From Spirometra erinaceieuropaei (lineage: Eukaryota; Platyhelminthes; Cestoda; Diphyllobothriidea; Diphyllobothriidae): a DNA stretch of 64,000 nucleotides. A program made the position numbers and the translations under genes. The notes beneath the pieces were generated by a model that saw only the letters and a program-made list of their open reading frames with translations, was not told where the DNA came from and did no database searches. Shown here piece by piece: positions 21,841-35,740 of the stretch. The stretch is from contig CACRXP010001181.1 of the NCBI GenBank assembly GCA_902702965.1, positions 69,582 to 133,581 of the forward strand, given 5' to 3'. Each line of letters starts with the position of its first letter. The first letter of the stretch is position 1.

Positions 21841-24800
21841 AACGCTAGCCTGTTCATTTTTACTGGACTGTCTAAGCTGGCGTCCTTCTGAGGTCTTAAA
21901 AAGATCGTCCATGATAATAATTATCTCATCTCGCACCCATAATGTAGTCATGCATACGGAATATTTTTTAATGAAATATGCCAACCGTTATAGAAACTCT
22001 TCTGTCAGAATACCAGTACTTCGACGGCTTCTAATCAGATAGTAAAATTACGAAGTCAAACTTATAAAACTAACCGTTAAAAATATACGGGACTAAAAAC
22101 CGGTCAAAAACTGCATCCTTAGCAAATACACATCAATGCAATGCAAGTCAAAGTTATTTATAGAAATTAGGTAGGCAGTTATCCTCATGCTAACTTAGTT
22201 CTGCACGGTACTTATTTTTTACGTGAATGTCTCAGAAAATAAATTATTTGCTTTCGTAATTTTTAGCAATAACGCCGATAAAAATTTTGTTTGCTTTAAG
22301 AATTTTCTAAATAATTAATCAAAATCAAATATGCAGATGGAAACAGACTGTAAAACTCACCGCGGTCATGCATGGCCAACGTCGACTCCCTCATCCACCC
22401 TGCGGGAAAAGCGCTCTTAAAACGCCTTCTGTCCCATCAGCCTTGACCGGCACAGAGAAATTACATGATATTTTACGAAAACGCGCCTTGTCAGAATTTA
22501 GGAGAGCTAGCGAAATGCTCAGTATTATTTTAACTTTGGTTTCCCTAACAGGTTTATGACAATGATTATCATTTCTTCAAAGTAGTAAAATATTAAATTA
22601 AGAGAACATTTGACTGTCCCAAGAAGTGTGAATATGCGCGAGAAAAAGATGAGTGTCACAAAAAAACATTGTAGGTGTGTTCTAGATACATTGTTATTTA
22701 AGAGACTCAATGACAGCCTTATGTGTCAACATTATGAAACTAAAAGGACATAACCGCTGATGTTTTCGATTCCCTTAATCTAAATAAACGGAAACCGGGT
22801 CGAAATTCTTCGTACTTAATGTACAAGGGAGTAAACCGCAGGAATTGCGAGAGTTTTACAAAATTTGCATTCCAGCTGACAACTTTTCTGTTAAAATATG
22901 CACCGGAATTCACGAAACGTTGGCAAACCCGCTTTTAGATGAAAAAAACATGCCAAATCAACATAGCGCCTTGTACAAATATTTTAAAGATTCTGTCATA
23001 ATTCTTGTGGTCTTCAAACGTAATACATTTTTAGATGGTTTCAATAAAACGATAGAGCTGTGTCGGAAATGGTCTGCTGCTCTTACGTTATCATGAGAGA
23101 TTTATATTAAAGTGGTTAATTTTGGCGGAACGTCCTTGTACTTGCTCGATATCAGTAAAAATTCGTTTACCTCTCCTACGGCTCAAAGTAAGGTAATCAC
23201 AAATACAAAGCGTTTTGCAGCTTTTGTATTGGCCAAACCCATGCCGAAAAAATCCATTTTTGCAAAATATGGTTCTAAGTAATTTTGTTTAGTTAAACTA
23301 CTTCTGGTTTCACGCTTTAATAAGCAAAATGCAATTATAGGCATTTCCTTGTTTAAATGCATCCACAGTTTTTCCACGTTTGCGGATATTACATAAAAGA
23401 CATTAAAACGTTTCACTACCAAATAGTTGCTTTATTTCTTAGCATATGTTAAGATAGGTTTTACGTAGTCTGATTTATCATTAGACTCTCCTAGAAATTG
23501 AAAAATATGGAGTATTTTGGCAGTTTAAACAAAACTTCAGAATTCATAATACCAAACTGCTGTATATTGTAGTCGTAAAGCAAAACCTGAAGTTAGTGGC
23601 ATGGCTCCAGTATGAAGACACTTGTGGGTTCTTTCGTTTTCAGCGAGTAAATTACCGGGGAAAGTCAGTTAAATGTTCTTACTTCTTCTAAGGCTTCCTT
23701 GGGAAGGGGTAAAGTGCGTCGACATTCGCCAACAAGCATTTTAATTAATAACTTTCTAAGGAGGCTAATTATTAGAGAAGGTTGTCATTTCAATAAAAAG
23801 CATATTCGCTGCAGAACCGCGTCGTAGATATTCATTTTTTTGGAGATTAGATTTCATGTTTGTGTAGGTCTACAAACATGCCACAAACGGTCACGTGCAT
23901 AAAAAACGCTCAAGAACTTGCCACTTTAACGCAGCTTTTAAGAAACATCTAACTTTGACAAATCTGATAGACAAAGACTAACGAAACAATTATCTTGGCA
24001 GTCGACTGAAAACACTGAGCTTGCGATATTTCAAGGACACCCTGGGACTCGAAGGATTCTGCCGCAGCCAAAAACCACAATAATTTTGTTGAAGAAAGCT
24101 CCAATTAATACAATTAATACCATGTCTGACACATGCACATGTTTACCGATGCGCTGCCGTTACATGACCCATCTGCGGGGGGCTCATCTTATTAGGTTTT
24201 CCCTGAGTGCTTTCTGATAATTTTTGAAAAAATTGAAAATTTGCGATTTCACAACTGCAATATCCACCATAAAACAGACGGTTAATGCTGGGGGACCCAC
24301 TAATGAGTGGAACTCCTCGCGGCTGTGCCATGCGGTGGCTGACTATTGGGAGACACGTGCCTGGGTCTTAATCTAACCCCTGTGCCTTCATGCCTGATAG
24401 TTAGTGCAACTTACGCCTCTGATTGCGTCCGTTAATGCTGTTCAAACTTCCCTGTCATTGAGTGGACTGTTTGCATGTGACCTTATCTCTGCGATGACTC
24501 TATCATATAAACCAAACTACAACGCTTCTACAAGCTATACGTGAAAAATGCAGCATTGCCCGGTGAAACAGTTTTTGAACCTATACCGTCATATTTTGCT
24601 TTCCACTAATTACATAGGATATTTAGGTATAAACTGCATAAAGGAGTAAGCTTGATTTTTATGCTTCTTATGCTGTCTTATTTACCTAGCAATTTTTATG
24701 GATGGAATTTGCGTACTTGAAAAACACGAGTTTATTTATTTGACAAGGTTTTTCATGCTTTCGGCTGCTCCGCGCTTTCTAAGGAATTTGGAATTTCTTA

Positions 24801-24917
24801 ACAGCGGAATGAAACATCCTTTGTTTGTTTTTGATTACTCGTTCATTTTAATTGGGAGTTTTAGTCAATGCAGTTAAGTCGTTAATTTAGGCAAATTATA
24901 AGACTTACACTATGTAC
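21841..24917. other. no recognisable feature
   Basis: Three kilobases of AT-rich sequence. Frames are below 85 codons, on both strands and without motifs. Could be intron or intergenic DNA; nothing decides. Confidence 0.4.
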
Positions 24918-25145
24918 TGTAGAATGATATTACCGATAGAGACTAGGAAGACTGGAATGGCTATTTCTGACTTTTAGCCGTCATAAGCCAGTCACACCCA
25001 ATCACAGGTTTTACAAACTCAAAATGCTCGATCCGGCTACCCGTTAGTTAGAAGTCGAACATCCTAACCCCCGAACCTGGGGCTTGTTACCGGCTGGTCG
25101 CGATCAGATAAAATGACAATGGTAGAGGAACTTTCGCCGATCATA
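24918..25145 (-). mobile_element. SINE-B copy
   Basis: Minus-strand copy of the SINE found at 18107-18685. On the plus strand it shows tattaccgatagagactagg, gactggaatggctatttctgac and ccgtcataagccagtcacaccca, the inverse of the SINE body, followed by a tRNA-like head at about 25030-25120 with a ggttcgggggtt-type B box and a gtagccgg A-box remnant. Diverged by perhaps a fifth from the 18-kb copies by eye. Confidence 0.65.
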
Positions 25146-25239
25146 ATACAAGACACCCTCGTCCTGCTTTGTGCCTTGGGACTTAATATCCAGCTTCACC
25201 GGTAACCACACAACAGCCAGTAGTATAGACGGAACAAAA

Positions 25240-25295
25240 TTATTGATAGAAGATGAAGATGCGATCACTGGAACAAGACCCGTGAGCCTGGTAGT
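25240..25295 (-). mobile_element. possible PLE-A tail fragment
   Basis: gaagatgaagatgcgatcactggaacaag matches the seed and cgatcgctggaacaag part of PLE-A tails; gtgagcctggtag follows where agcctgacg is expected. The ribozyme core is lost. Too short to be certain. Confidence 0.4.
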
Positions 25296-25435
25296 CATCT
25301 GGGGGATTGTATATGTATTACTTGGAAAATCCTGCTTGGGCAGTCAGCTTACTGTATCAGATTTCGTGGATTTCAGACGTTGCAGTAAGTTGGGCGAGTA
25401 CCTTTACCCAAATGTGATTAAACTGGCGTCGTCCG

Positions 25436-25570
25436 GCAAGGCCTAGTAGCTCAGGTGGTTAGATCATTGACTGTACTAAAGCCTCTCCTTGTTGTCGTAG
25501 GTTGAAACGCCACTTGGGCACCGAATTTCTCACGGTTGTGTCAAGTTATTTGAAATCTGCCAAAACACCT
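25436..25570 (+). mobile_element. SINE-A copy (Ser-type tRNA head)
   Basis: tRNA-like head ggcctagtagctcaggtggtt (A box), gactgtactaaagcc (anticodon arm) and a decayed B box ggttgaaacgcc, then a body ending in tgaaatctgccaaaa. The same head and body occur as two better copies at 50.1-50.35 kb. Confidence 0.7.
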
Positions 25571-25905
25571 CTAAATTATCCATGGAGACAAAAGCGATCA
25601 GAAGGACTGTTTCTAACCTTTTCGTCCAAAATTTATAAATTTGTGAGTTTTACGAACAATCTAAAGTTTCCTAATAATTATGCTAGTGGATATTTATTAA
25701 ATGTTTTTCTAAGTTTTTTTCCAAAGAATTAGAGACCGCGGCTCAATAGTAAAGCGGATCCACTTTTAGGCCTCGGAATGGTGTGTATGCTTGAGGGCAG
25801 AAAGGATGCTACTAGGATACTTCCGGAGGGTAAAGCGAAACTTCTGTACAAAATATATCATTAAATGATCAAGCGCTGAACTAATGCCATTGTGCGGCCT
25901 TTAGA
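25571..25905. other. no recognisable feature
   Basis: Short interval before a MITE-1 copy; nothing assigned. Confidence 0.4.
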
Positions 25906-25907
25906 TA

Positions 25908-26901
25908 CAGTAAATGTGCTAACTCATGAAATGTCGACCAAAATTTCGAAATGCGTTCTCGTTTCGAAAAGATAAATTAAGTAGTGCTTTAAAAGTAATC
26001 ATAATGCAGCACAAGATCTATAGTTATCCAGTTACCTCAGGATGTCGGCTTTCGAAAGCACTTATTTTTGGCTGCATGCAAGATCTATACTCTACAAAAA
26101 ATGACTACCTAAGTAGCATGCATTTTCCCCATTGATTTTCGATGCGCTTGAAACTTCAATGATATTTCATGGAAAACACGCATAAAAATATTCATTCTTT
26201 TACTTATTCGGTAGGAAATCGCGTCTTCTTCCAATTTCATACCCCAAAAAGATTGTAATTGGTTTTAAAAAGCTTTACTAATTCCCGAATAATTTTGTAT
26301 GCGACCTGCTGTTACACTTGCATTCAGGTTTTCAAAACTACAAGCTGTATATTTTCCGTGTAATGAAAACCACGCATTTCTCTACTTTGTTAAGAGGAAA
26401 CCATATGAGGTTCATAAAATTAAGCAGTGGATTTGATCAATATTGTTAACTTTACAAGCCACATTCGTCAATGCAGATACATGACGTTTCATGAACGGCC
26501 ATTTAACGGTATTAAAAAACCTCACAATTGGAAACTTTTTTTAAACCGAATTATACTCTTCTTTTGAGTATGGAATTAAAAGAAGACGTGATTTTCTACC
26601 GAATGAGTAAAAGAATGAATATTTTTTTGCATGTTTTCCGTGAAATATCATTGAATCTTCAAGGGCATCGAAAATCAATGCGAAAAATGCATGCTAACTA
26701 AGTAGTCATTTTTTGCAGAGCATAGATCTTGCATGCAGCCGAAAATAAGTTCTTTCGAAAACCGACACTGTGAGGTAACGGGATCATTATAGAGTTATGC
26801 TGCATCATGATTAGTTTTACAACACTATTTAATTTATCTTTTCGAAACGAGAATGCATTTTGAAATTTCGGTTGACATTTCATGAGTTAATGCATCTACT
26901 G
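25908..26901. mobile_element. MITE-1 copy, full length with TA duplication
   Basis: 994 bp. It starts CAGTAAATGTGCTAACTCATG and ends with the inverse CATGAGTTAATGCATCTACTG. TA flanks both ends (25906-25907 and 26902-26903). The halves are imperfect reverse complements along nearly the whole length, for example cgaaatgcgttctcgtttcg (left) against cgaaacgagaatgcatttt (right). The best example for defining the family. No protein is encoded. Confidence 0.85.
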
Positions 26902-29179
26902 TATATAATAGGAAAAACACTGGTTTAAATAGAGCATCATTTAATAACATGTTATTTAAAATATCGCTTGTTTATATATCTTGTCAAAAATAAATCATCA
27001 ACCACCTCTGGGGCTTTTTGATAAACTGCAGCTTGTACTTTTTGCATTCGTGTGCAGCACGGTCCATTATGACACTATTTTTAAGTATATCTCATCTTAA
27101 ATCCCGAAAATACATGTCACTTTTCACTCTGAACGAGCAACTTCTAAGATTGCTGAAAGGGTGCATATAAATCCAAGAGTTTTTAAACAAGAGTGGAATA
27201 CATCTGTGTATATAATTAGCTATTAGGGCTTCACTGTGTAAAGAATGTAGGATAACACGTTCTAAGGGTTTCAGTCCTTCTTATCAAAACACAACTCTTG
27301 CAAAATGTATGGCTACAGCGCCTCAGGGATAGTTATTCATATGAAATTATTTGGACAGACAAATACTGTTAGTGTAGGGTACTCTAGCTGTCGTTAGTCT
27401 ACAAATATACATAACATGACTACCTTAGATGAATAAGAGATGTGTTAAAGTTTTCTTCAGGACAAAAGCATGCCCGTTTGTAGATAATGTCTAAAGCGTT
27501 TGCTAAAGTTCACGGACTAACTATAGTTCTCCTGGTAGTAGACTTGTTTTTCATTTCACATTGTGCAGTTCTGTTCATCATAGCTTTACTCAACTCTGCA
27601 ACTTGATCAGTGTTTTATTTCATAAATGTGAATCCTCTTAGATTTTGCAAGAAAAAACTTTTGTACGGACAAATGCGCATGTGCTGCCCCCCATAATTGA
27701 AAGGCTTCGGATCACAAGTAAAACCTATGTCCGAAATTTAAAACAGCACCTGTACGGATTACCTTTAAAAATAAATTGTCCTGCAATGACGCCTATTCAG
27801 AAGTTGACAAAGGAACATAGTTACCGCAATTTCGCCCACACATTGACATTGGGCCCACATAAAAGGTGGGTGCAAATCGAACAGGTACCGCCCCTGATCA
27901 CCCTCTTCAACCTTCCTGAATTGTTTATTATGGCATCCTTAACACCATCTTTTTTGATTTACTTGAAAAAGTAATAAAAGGAGCATGTCCACTTATCATC
28001 TAACGGCTTGGACGGGTGACAGCCATTCTACTCAAAGGGCTTACTGTAGACCGCATCAGCGGGTGCCTTGTTGAAGTGATAAGGCCACGCGTCTGAGACA
28101 GGACCGAATAACTTTCTTATTTATCAGTGTTCACTCACACAAAATGCACATGCACTTTTCAGAGATGTTGCAAATCCTGTCAGCTGACCCCATCTTTTTT
28201 TATTGTATGTGGCTTTTTCCTCCCAAAATACTTCATTTTTATTCTTATCCTTGAACTTTTTACGTGGTTTTTTTCTCTTGCAGATTGTTTTGATGCACTG
28301 TCAGATATGAGATGAAGAAAAGGCCTGGAGACAGGACGATGCCGCCCAAGTGAAATGAACAAAAGAACAATGGAATCTCTAGTGTCTGTGAATATGGATA
28401 CTATGTAAGATTGTCCAGACAAAGCTTCTTTATTAATTCGATGAGGGCCATTGTTATCTGTCCTCATACAAATTTGATGTGGAGAACAATGCCAATAGAA
28501 AAAAGTTAACCTTATTTTCTAAGCTAAACGAGATGTTGATCCAAAGAAAAAAACTAAGGAAAAAGTGTGTCCCTAGGCGAAACTCACAGATCCCACTTTC
28601 ACCCCCGTTCTGTAAAGTAGCTGTTGAATTAAATTTTTTTAATACGTGTTTTCAATAATTATGAAATTAATGTATGGGTTTACACCGAAGTTCTACGCCC
28701 TTGTTAAGTCAACCAAAAAAATACAAAACAATCATTCTCGTTCTCATTGTGTTCCACGCAACCTCTTCTTTATATACTGAACTCAGAAAATTTCACCTTT
28801 CTGTTATAAATCCATTTTTTATTATAAAAAATGGTTGAGACCGTGAAATCTTTAATTATAGAATACAGTGTCTGTTCGTCTGTTAGTGGTGCCCATGAAA
28901 AATACAATGTGGTCCAAATTCATCGCAAAACTATAAGACATCTCTTTAACAGCACAGTAATATATGGTTTTCTTTGCACGGAAATTATTAGCATATAGTT
29001 CGAAGGTCCCGAGAAGAAATGCACTTGTAGGTATGGTCAAAATTACGGGGAGATTGAGGGCGCCCTGTAGAACCCATAGGTATTCTTTATTCGAACAAAA
29101 AACTGAACAAAACTTAATATGATGCCAAATAAGTACAACGACCAAGTTACAGAGGTATCTTTTCAGAACCAAATCATCT
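26902..29179. other. no recognisable feature
   Basis: AT-rich. The 109-codon plus frame 27645-27974 has no recognisable domain. Polypyrimidine stretches near 28190-28280 could be intronic, but I see no exon to pair with them. Confidence 0.4.
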
Positions 29180-30100
29180 TAGAAATGTGCCGCACAATAA
29201 ATAGTCTTTCAGCCTCGCCTGAGTAATCCTTTATGATTAAAAAACATTTAGGATATTTGGTTGACATCTCACGAGACAGACCGTTTTGGATTAGCCAAAA
29301 CATTGACGTTTAGATGCATTTCTTGAACCTCCGGTAAAAATCTCACTCGGTAACCGAGGCCACTCAAGTAGCATATACTTATCAAGTTGATTTTCGCTAT
29401 CCTTATAAATTCAAATTTGTTCAAGTGAAAATGCGCACAAACTGTGCTTTTAAATTATTCGGTAGCAAACTGTGTTGTGTCTACATTTTGTGCTTAAAAT
29501 TGGCGTCTTTTTTTATAAAAGGCTTCTAATTATGATAATTTTCATGACCATGTCATGCTCGTTCATACGGTATCACAACTGTCCGTTTATTAATGCTTTC
29601 CATGTGGTATGCAATGTAGTCCGCATTCACTGCAAGATTTCGTGAACACTAAGTGATGCTATCTTAAATTAATGCACGAATATATCATTTTCCTTACGCA
29701 GTAATTTTATGCTTTGTAGACCGAAATTGTTAAAGGATAATGCAACGGCTAATCTGACTCAAAAATATTCGGGAATTAAAAAGGGTTTGCGGAATCTTAA
29801 TACGCCTTTCTCTTGATTATGAAAAGTAAAGCTGACGCAATTTTCTACCAAATGAACAAAATAAAGTTTATTTTGTGTGCGTTTCCTATAAAATATATTT
29901 GAATTTATAAGGCTATCAAAAATCAATATAAAAATGCATGCTACTCAAGAAGCCACTTATCGAGTGTGGTTTTAAAGGGAGTCAAAAAAGTGTATTTTAA
30001 AGCCAACATACTGACGAGTTCGAATATTAGGGAATTTTGCCTCTTGATAATTAACTTTGCAACACCACTTAAACAATACTTCCCAGTCGAAAACGCTTGA
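29180..30100. mobile_element. diverged MITE-1 pieces
   Basis: 29180-29282 is a right-end piece (tgagtaatccttt, acatttaggatatttggttgacatctcacgag). 29315-30100 is an internally matching palindromic body with gcatatacttatcaagttgattttcgc (left) and atcaaaaatcaatataaaaatgcatgc (right), but with no clear outer termini. Likely two old copies or one rearranged copy. Confidence 0.55.
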
Positions 30101-30291
30101 GCACATAGCCTATCATTATCGTTTACGAGGTAGTAATGCGCTGGCTTGTTTGCAAAACAAAATTTATGAGTATCACATTTATTTTCTTAAACGTGAACAG
30201 GCTGAAGCCGCAGTGTATCCGATGGAATCTGGCAGGCGTTAAAACACAATCAGCAACTGTCGTTTCTCATTGCCTTTGTAAAAAATAAGTA

Positions 30292-31088
30292 CGGTAAATG
30301 TGCTAGCTTATGAAATGTTGACTGAAATCCAGAAACATGTTTTTAATTCAACAAGATTTCTTTCATAGGGTTGTAGTATTAATCATGGTACGGCATAATT
30401 CCGAGATATTTGAGTCAATTCAGGACATCGGCCTCTTAATGAACTTCCTTTGGCCGGCAAAAAAATTACATTCTGTGAAAAAGTGACTTCTTATGCAGTA
30501 TGGGTCGTTTCCATTTATTTTCGAGTGCTTTATAAGTTCCAATATATTTTGGAGGAAACTTGTGCAAAAGTATTTCTTTTCTACTCATTTAGAGGCAAAT
30601 TACATCTTTTAATTTTGAATGTAAAGAATAAGTATCCTGTGTTTTTAGAAAATGCTTTGGGTTCCCGAATGCTTTTAAACCGGACCTTTTGTTATTTTCG
30701 AATCCAAGGTTTTCAAACAACAAGCCATATGCCTTCCGTTTAGGTGAAATCGTATGTTTCAGTATGCCGGTAAGAAAAATGTTATTTAGGGCTTATAACA
30801 TTTTACAAAAAATGCAATTATGTAATTTGTTACCAAATGAGTAGAACAATATCGTGCGCAGGTTTCCTGCAAAATATATTTGAATTTGTAAGGATAAAAA
30901 AGGAGCGGGAAAACTCATACTGCATAAGCAGTCATATTTTAGTCGATCCAAAATAAGTGCATTCAAAAGCTAACATGCTGGCGAGACTGTGTGTTAATTA
31001 ATGTCCCAACTCTGTATAGTTAATCGTTTTGGATCGAAGACACATTTGGAAATCTCGGTCAACGCTTCAACAGACAGCAAATCTACTG
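30292..31088. mobile_element. MITE-1 copy with TA duplication
   Basis: 797 bp. It starts CGGTAAATGTGCTAGCTTATG after TA (30290-30291) and ends GCAAATCTACTG before TA (31089-31090). More diverged than the 25.9-kb copy and shortened internally. Confidence 0.75.
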
Positions 31089-34000
31089 TATATGCCCCTA
31101 TTGTTCATTTTTGACTAATACTTCTTTCGTATAAGACAAAAAAAGTTTTGTGTTCGTTCTCGCGCAACCAAAATTATAACAGTCTGCCGCTGCTCAATTA
31201 CTATAAACCGACAGTTGATATGTGCTCTCGTGAAATTTTTAAAAGTCGGTTTTGTTTACGCTCTACTTGGAAATACATGAAGCTTACTGCTCCAGATGCA
31301 CTTGTTTCGAAAAGGACATATGGAATATAGGTTCATGTTATGATATCTTTTGATTCTTTCGAGTAATCCTAAAACCTCTAGCGTTCGTAGTGGTTTTACT
31401 TACCTAATTGTGATTGTTCGTCTAACGTTTTTTCTGAATGAGAAGTTCCCATGATTTTTGGGTTAGAGTCATCAGCTAAACTCTGTGGTGTAACATATCC
31501 GTCAGAGAAGACACAGGACATTCTGGGCAATCATTATCTTTATTACAAATACCCTCAATAATTATTTAAGAGGCACTCCAGGTAGGTACAATTACAAGTC
31601 AGACCAAGGAAAGAAGGTAATTTGTCATTTATTATTGAAATCTTGCTTACGTTAATTTGGCCCCTTTTAATAAAATGTTTTTTACAAAATTTGTATATGA
31701 AATAAATGTTGTGTAGATCATTCGTAAACATTTCCGCGGGAAATTTGGTCTGTTCTACGGAAGTAATGTGTTGGGCGTCATATGCAAGCCATATGCCAGG
31801 TCGAAACTACATGTTTCTACGCAATTCCTGCATCAGTAGTAAAAATCAGCATGCACTTTCCAGCGAGTGAGAGCATGAACTGACTTTATTCGATCTTCTA
31901 TAGACGGAACTAAAATTTTTCTTTCGTCAGATCATATAGAAGCGCAGAGAAACTGAAGCACAGAGAATAACAACACCTGTTGTATGTGGTCTAACTCATG
32001 AAATTTCGTAGTCCAAGTTTAAGTGAGAAGTATGTCATGCATTTGGTGTTGTTATTTGTGTTTACTAAACCAATCGAATACATAGAATTTCATTTACTGA
32101 AGAGGAATTCACTTGAAATCAGCTTTATTAAAGGAAAACAGGCCATATATGGCGAAATCTGACCTTTCTTGATATTCAGATATTTTCCCATGTTATTGAA
32201 ATCTGCCGATTAAAACGCCATATTTATGTGCATCGTGCTGTAAACAAAGATTAATAAAACGGGAAAAGTATGAGATAAATACCATCTGAAAAGGAAAAAT
32301 CCGATTTGGCTTTCATGAAAATCAGGTGAGGGCAAGTTTGATAAATTGTACTGTTTCCAAGAAAAGGGCCAGTCACATCGCATGTGACCTCCAGTCGAGT
32401 TCCATCCCAGACAACAGCCCGGATTTCAATCCTATCCTAGATCTACCGCAATTATCAAAAGACGATGACAGGATGCGAACAGTTGACTTTCATTATAAGA
32501 AAAACTTGATTTCGTGCTACACAGCTACATTGGAAAGTCCATGATTGACCACCTAGCCAGCTCCATGCCTAAGGGACTTTCTGCTCTGGTGAATGCAAAT
32601 GTGCAATTACCAAGATATTCATCTTGCACATGTGATACTTTTTCATTATTTTTTCTACTTCCTGCGACCCTCCCTCATTATGCCTTATTTAAGCGATTTG
32701 CAATGTGGCCATTTTCTGAAATTCCAGTTATCAGTTAAAATCAATTATTTTTACGTTAGTAAATATTAATTTACAACTCTAACTATGCCTTCGTTTGGTG
32801 AACAGTCGTTTTTTACGGCCGTAGGACGTCGGGGATTGCAGGTTGGGCGGCTTTTGCGTTGTAGGGATTTTCATGTACTAGCGCATAACATTACGTGAGT
32901 TAGCCCACCTACTATATATGGTCGTACCTGGTTTGGAAAAAACAACCTCCGTACTTTGTTACTGCAGGTAAGAAACGCGTATCTTCATCTACCGACAAAG
33001 TTATACTTTGGAGCCGACACATAGTTGAGGATTCGTTGCGCATTACTTTTGGAGGCCATCTGAAACTATATTTAAACAGCATGGCGCCGGGACTTAAATA
33101 TGCGTCTACTTTTTACCAGCTGAAGTTCCAACCATGTCACGTAGTGGGCTTATTCGAGTGATTTAGATTTTACTTTAGTGTATCCGTAGAGGCCAAGGAA
33201 TTTGCACTTGTTTAACATGATATTTACAAATTCAATGAAGTACAACACCTATGCACATATGTCTGCATAATTTCGGTGGATCTGGTGAATCCAAATATGG
33301 CACAATGGTCTTTCATCTGTTCGATAAAATTGCAGCATTGAAAAACTGGACCTACAGTCAGTTTAAATTTGTGTATTCGCGCAAACCTTTGCAAGATCCT
33401 TGCCGTATGCTTCAGGCAGGCGAGGCATAGCTGCAGGCGTTCTATCTCCAAACAGCAATAGCCTGAATTGCTTATGAGAAAGACATTCAGTTGAAAAGCA
33501 GGCAAAAACTCCATCACTCACAAAACCGTACAGGTCTATTCCCTGTCTTAAACATACTCACAGCGTTGCTATTTTTTTCATATTTTAATCGTTAAAAATG
33601 AAATTTTATGAAATTTTTTCGTAAGACAGCAGGCTTAATTCGGTAGGTGATGGATGTCGTGCAGTTTATATTCTGTGCGAGCTAAGGAGAGTGTGCAAAA
33701 TTATTTATCATCCATTAACTCGGGGCTTCTTGGAACCATAGGACGACGTCGACGTTTCAACTGTTTTTAGGCAGACCAGGCGACTCGATGTCATAAAAAT
33801 AGACCTTAGTGGGAATTCTGCTCACAACAGGGTTTTTTGATAGGAGGCCACCAAACCGTTATACACGCATGATTTTGAAGCCGGATGGACGCCCAACTGT
33901 AAGCCGAAAGTGCCGATTTTTAATTAGTTAAGCTATTATATAACGGTATACGTACAAGCAATTTTGTGTGCTTTGAATATTGAAAAGTCCTTCAGCGAAA

Positions 34001-34749
34001 TTTTAATGTGATTAATGTTATTGTATCGCTGTGATCACGTCAGTCGAAAAATATGCTGTGCGGTGAAGAGGACCTGGCTGTTAAACGTCAGGTAACCAAC
34101 CACGTACCAAGTCAACGCCCTAATTTGCTGAATGATTTCATACACTTTGGTAGTAAAAAGAAAGTCAAATGCTCTTTTAAACAGCCATTTCTTATAATTT
34201 ACGCATATTTTGTGAGTTATTCGTTACATTTATTCACGCACGTTAGTCGGGAGTTGTGTTGTCGGCGAGTCTTTAACGAAGCCTGTCTTCTCTTTTTTAT
34301 CCATATTTTTGCATTTTCTCTTATAGACGATGCATAAACCTACCAGGCAAATCTGGAAAATCGTCTAAATATTCTCCAAGTACCCGTGTTCAGACTCACC
34401 ATCTCTAACAGCTTTGACCTGTCAGCCTCCAATAAATCAACATTTCGCATTCAAAAATCGCCAGAACCCTTCCCCCTAAATCCTCATCGCAAGTCCAAAT
34501 TTTCGTTCTGGCAAGTAGGTCATCTGCCGGTGGAGATATGGACACTGCCTGGAGAGTGTCCTCAAGGGCATTCCGTTCGTTGGGACACTGGCATCGAGCA
34601 TCAGACGTTTCTGATCGATATTCTCAGACTCTGCAGACTTAATCGAAGATGTGACCGAAAGTGTTTAAAGGCACTTTGACTGTCGATGGGATGTGGTGGA
34701 ATTTTCATTCAAAAGCCTACATGTCTGTTGTTCTAGGGCGGACTACCTA
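31089..34749. other. unassigned, with two isolated MITE-1-like termini
   Basis: A left-terminus-like gtctaactcatgaaatttcg lies at about 31989-32008 and a right-terminus-like acgtgagttagcccacctact at about 32893-32912, some 930 bp apart. The DNA between them does not resemble the MITE-1 body. Could be a related element with a different core or chance survivors. Otherwise no gene recognised; frames reach 97 codons without domains. Confidence 0.35.
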
Positions 34750-35740
34750 CAGTAAGTAGGCTAACTCATTATATGTCAAACGAAATTCTGAAATGCGTTT
34801 TCGTTTCACAAAGATTAATGATGTAGAGTAGTTAAATTTGTCAGCATGCGACATAATTCTATAATATTTCAGTTACCTCAAGATGCTGGCTTTCGAATGA
34901 ACTTCTTTCGGCTGCATGCAAAACTGCACTTCGCAAAAATGACTACTTAGGTGGCAAGCATTTTTCTCATTGATTTTCAATGCCCATAAAAATTCAATTA
35001 GATTTCATGGAATGCATGCGTACAAATATTTATTCTTTTGCTCACTCGGTAGTAAATGACGCCTTCTTCTAATTTTCTACTCGAAGGAAGGTTATAATTC
35101 GGTTTTTTAAAAAGTTTCTAATTGTGACATGTTTTAATTTCGTGAAATGGCCGTTCATAAAACGTCATGTCTCTACATTTACCAATGCGTCTTGAAAAGT
35201 TAGCAATATAGCTCAAATCTGCTGCTAACGTTTATGAACCGTACATGGCCCCCCTTTATTACCATAGAGAAATTTGTGGCTTTCGGTGCGCGGAAAATAT
35301 ACGGTTTGAAGTTTGTAACCTTGGATGCAAGTGTAGAGACGGGTCGGGTTCAAAATTATTCGAGAATTGGAAAAGTTTTTGAAAACCGAATTATACACTT
35401 CCTTCGAGTGTAAGATTGGACGAAGACGTAATTTTCTATCGAATGAGCAGCAGAGTGAATATTTCATGCACGTTTTCCATGAAATATGATTGGACTATTA
35501 GAGGCATCGAAAATCAATGAAAAAAATTCATACTACTTAAGTAGCCGTTTTTTACTGACTGTGGCTTTTGCATGCAGCCGGAAGGGAATTCATTCGAAAG
35601 CCGGCAACCTGGAATAACTGAATTATAAATGAATTATGCTGCAAAATGATTGGGTTTACAACCCTACTCAATTAATTTTTTCTAAACGAAAACGCATTTC
35701 AGAATTTCGGTTGACATTTCATAAGTTAGCCCACCTACTG
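34750..35740. mobile_element. MITE-1 copy, full length with TA duplication
   Basis: 991 bp, bounded by TA at 34748-34749 and 35741-35742. It starts CAGTAAGTAGGCTAACTCAT and ends ATAAGTTAGCCCACCTACTG. Internal arms are well matched (gctgcatgcaaaactgcac left, tgcatgcagccggaag right). Confidence 0.85.
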
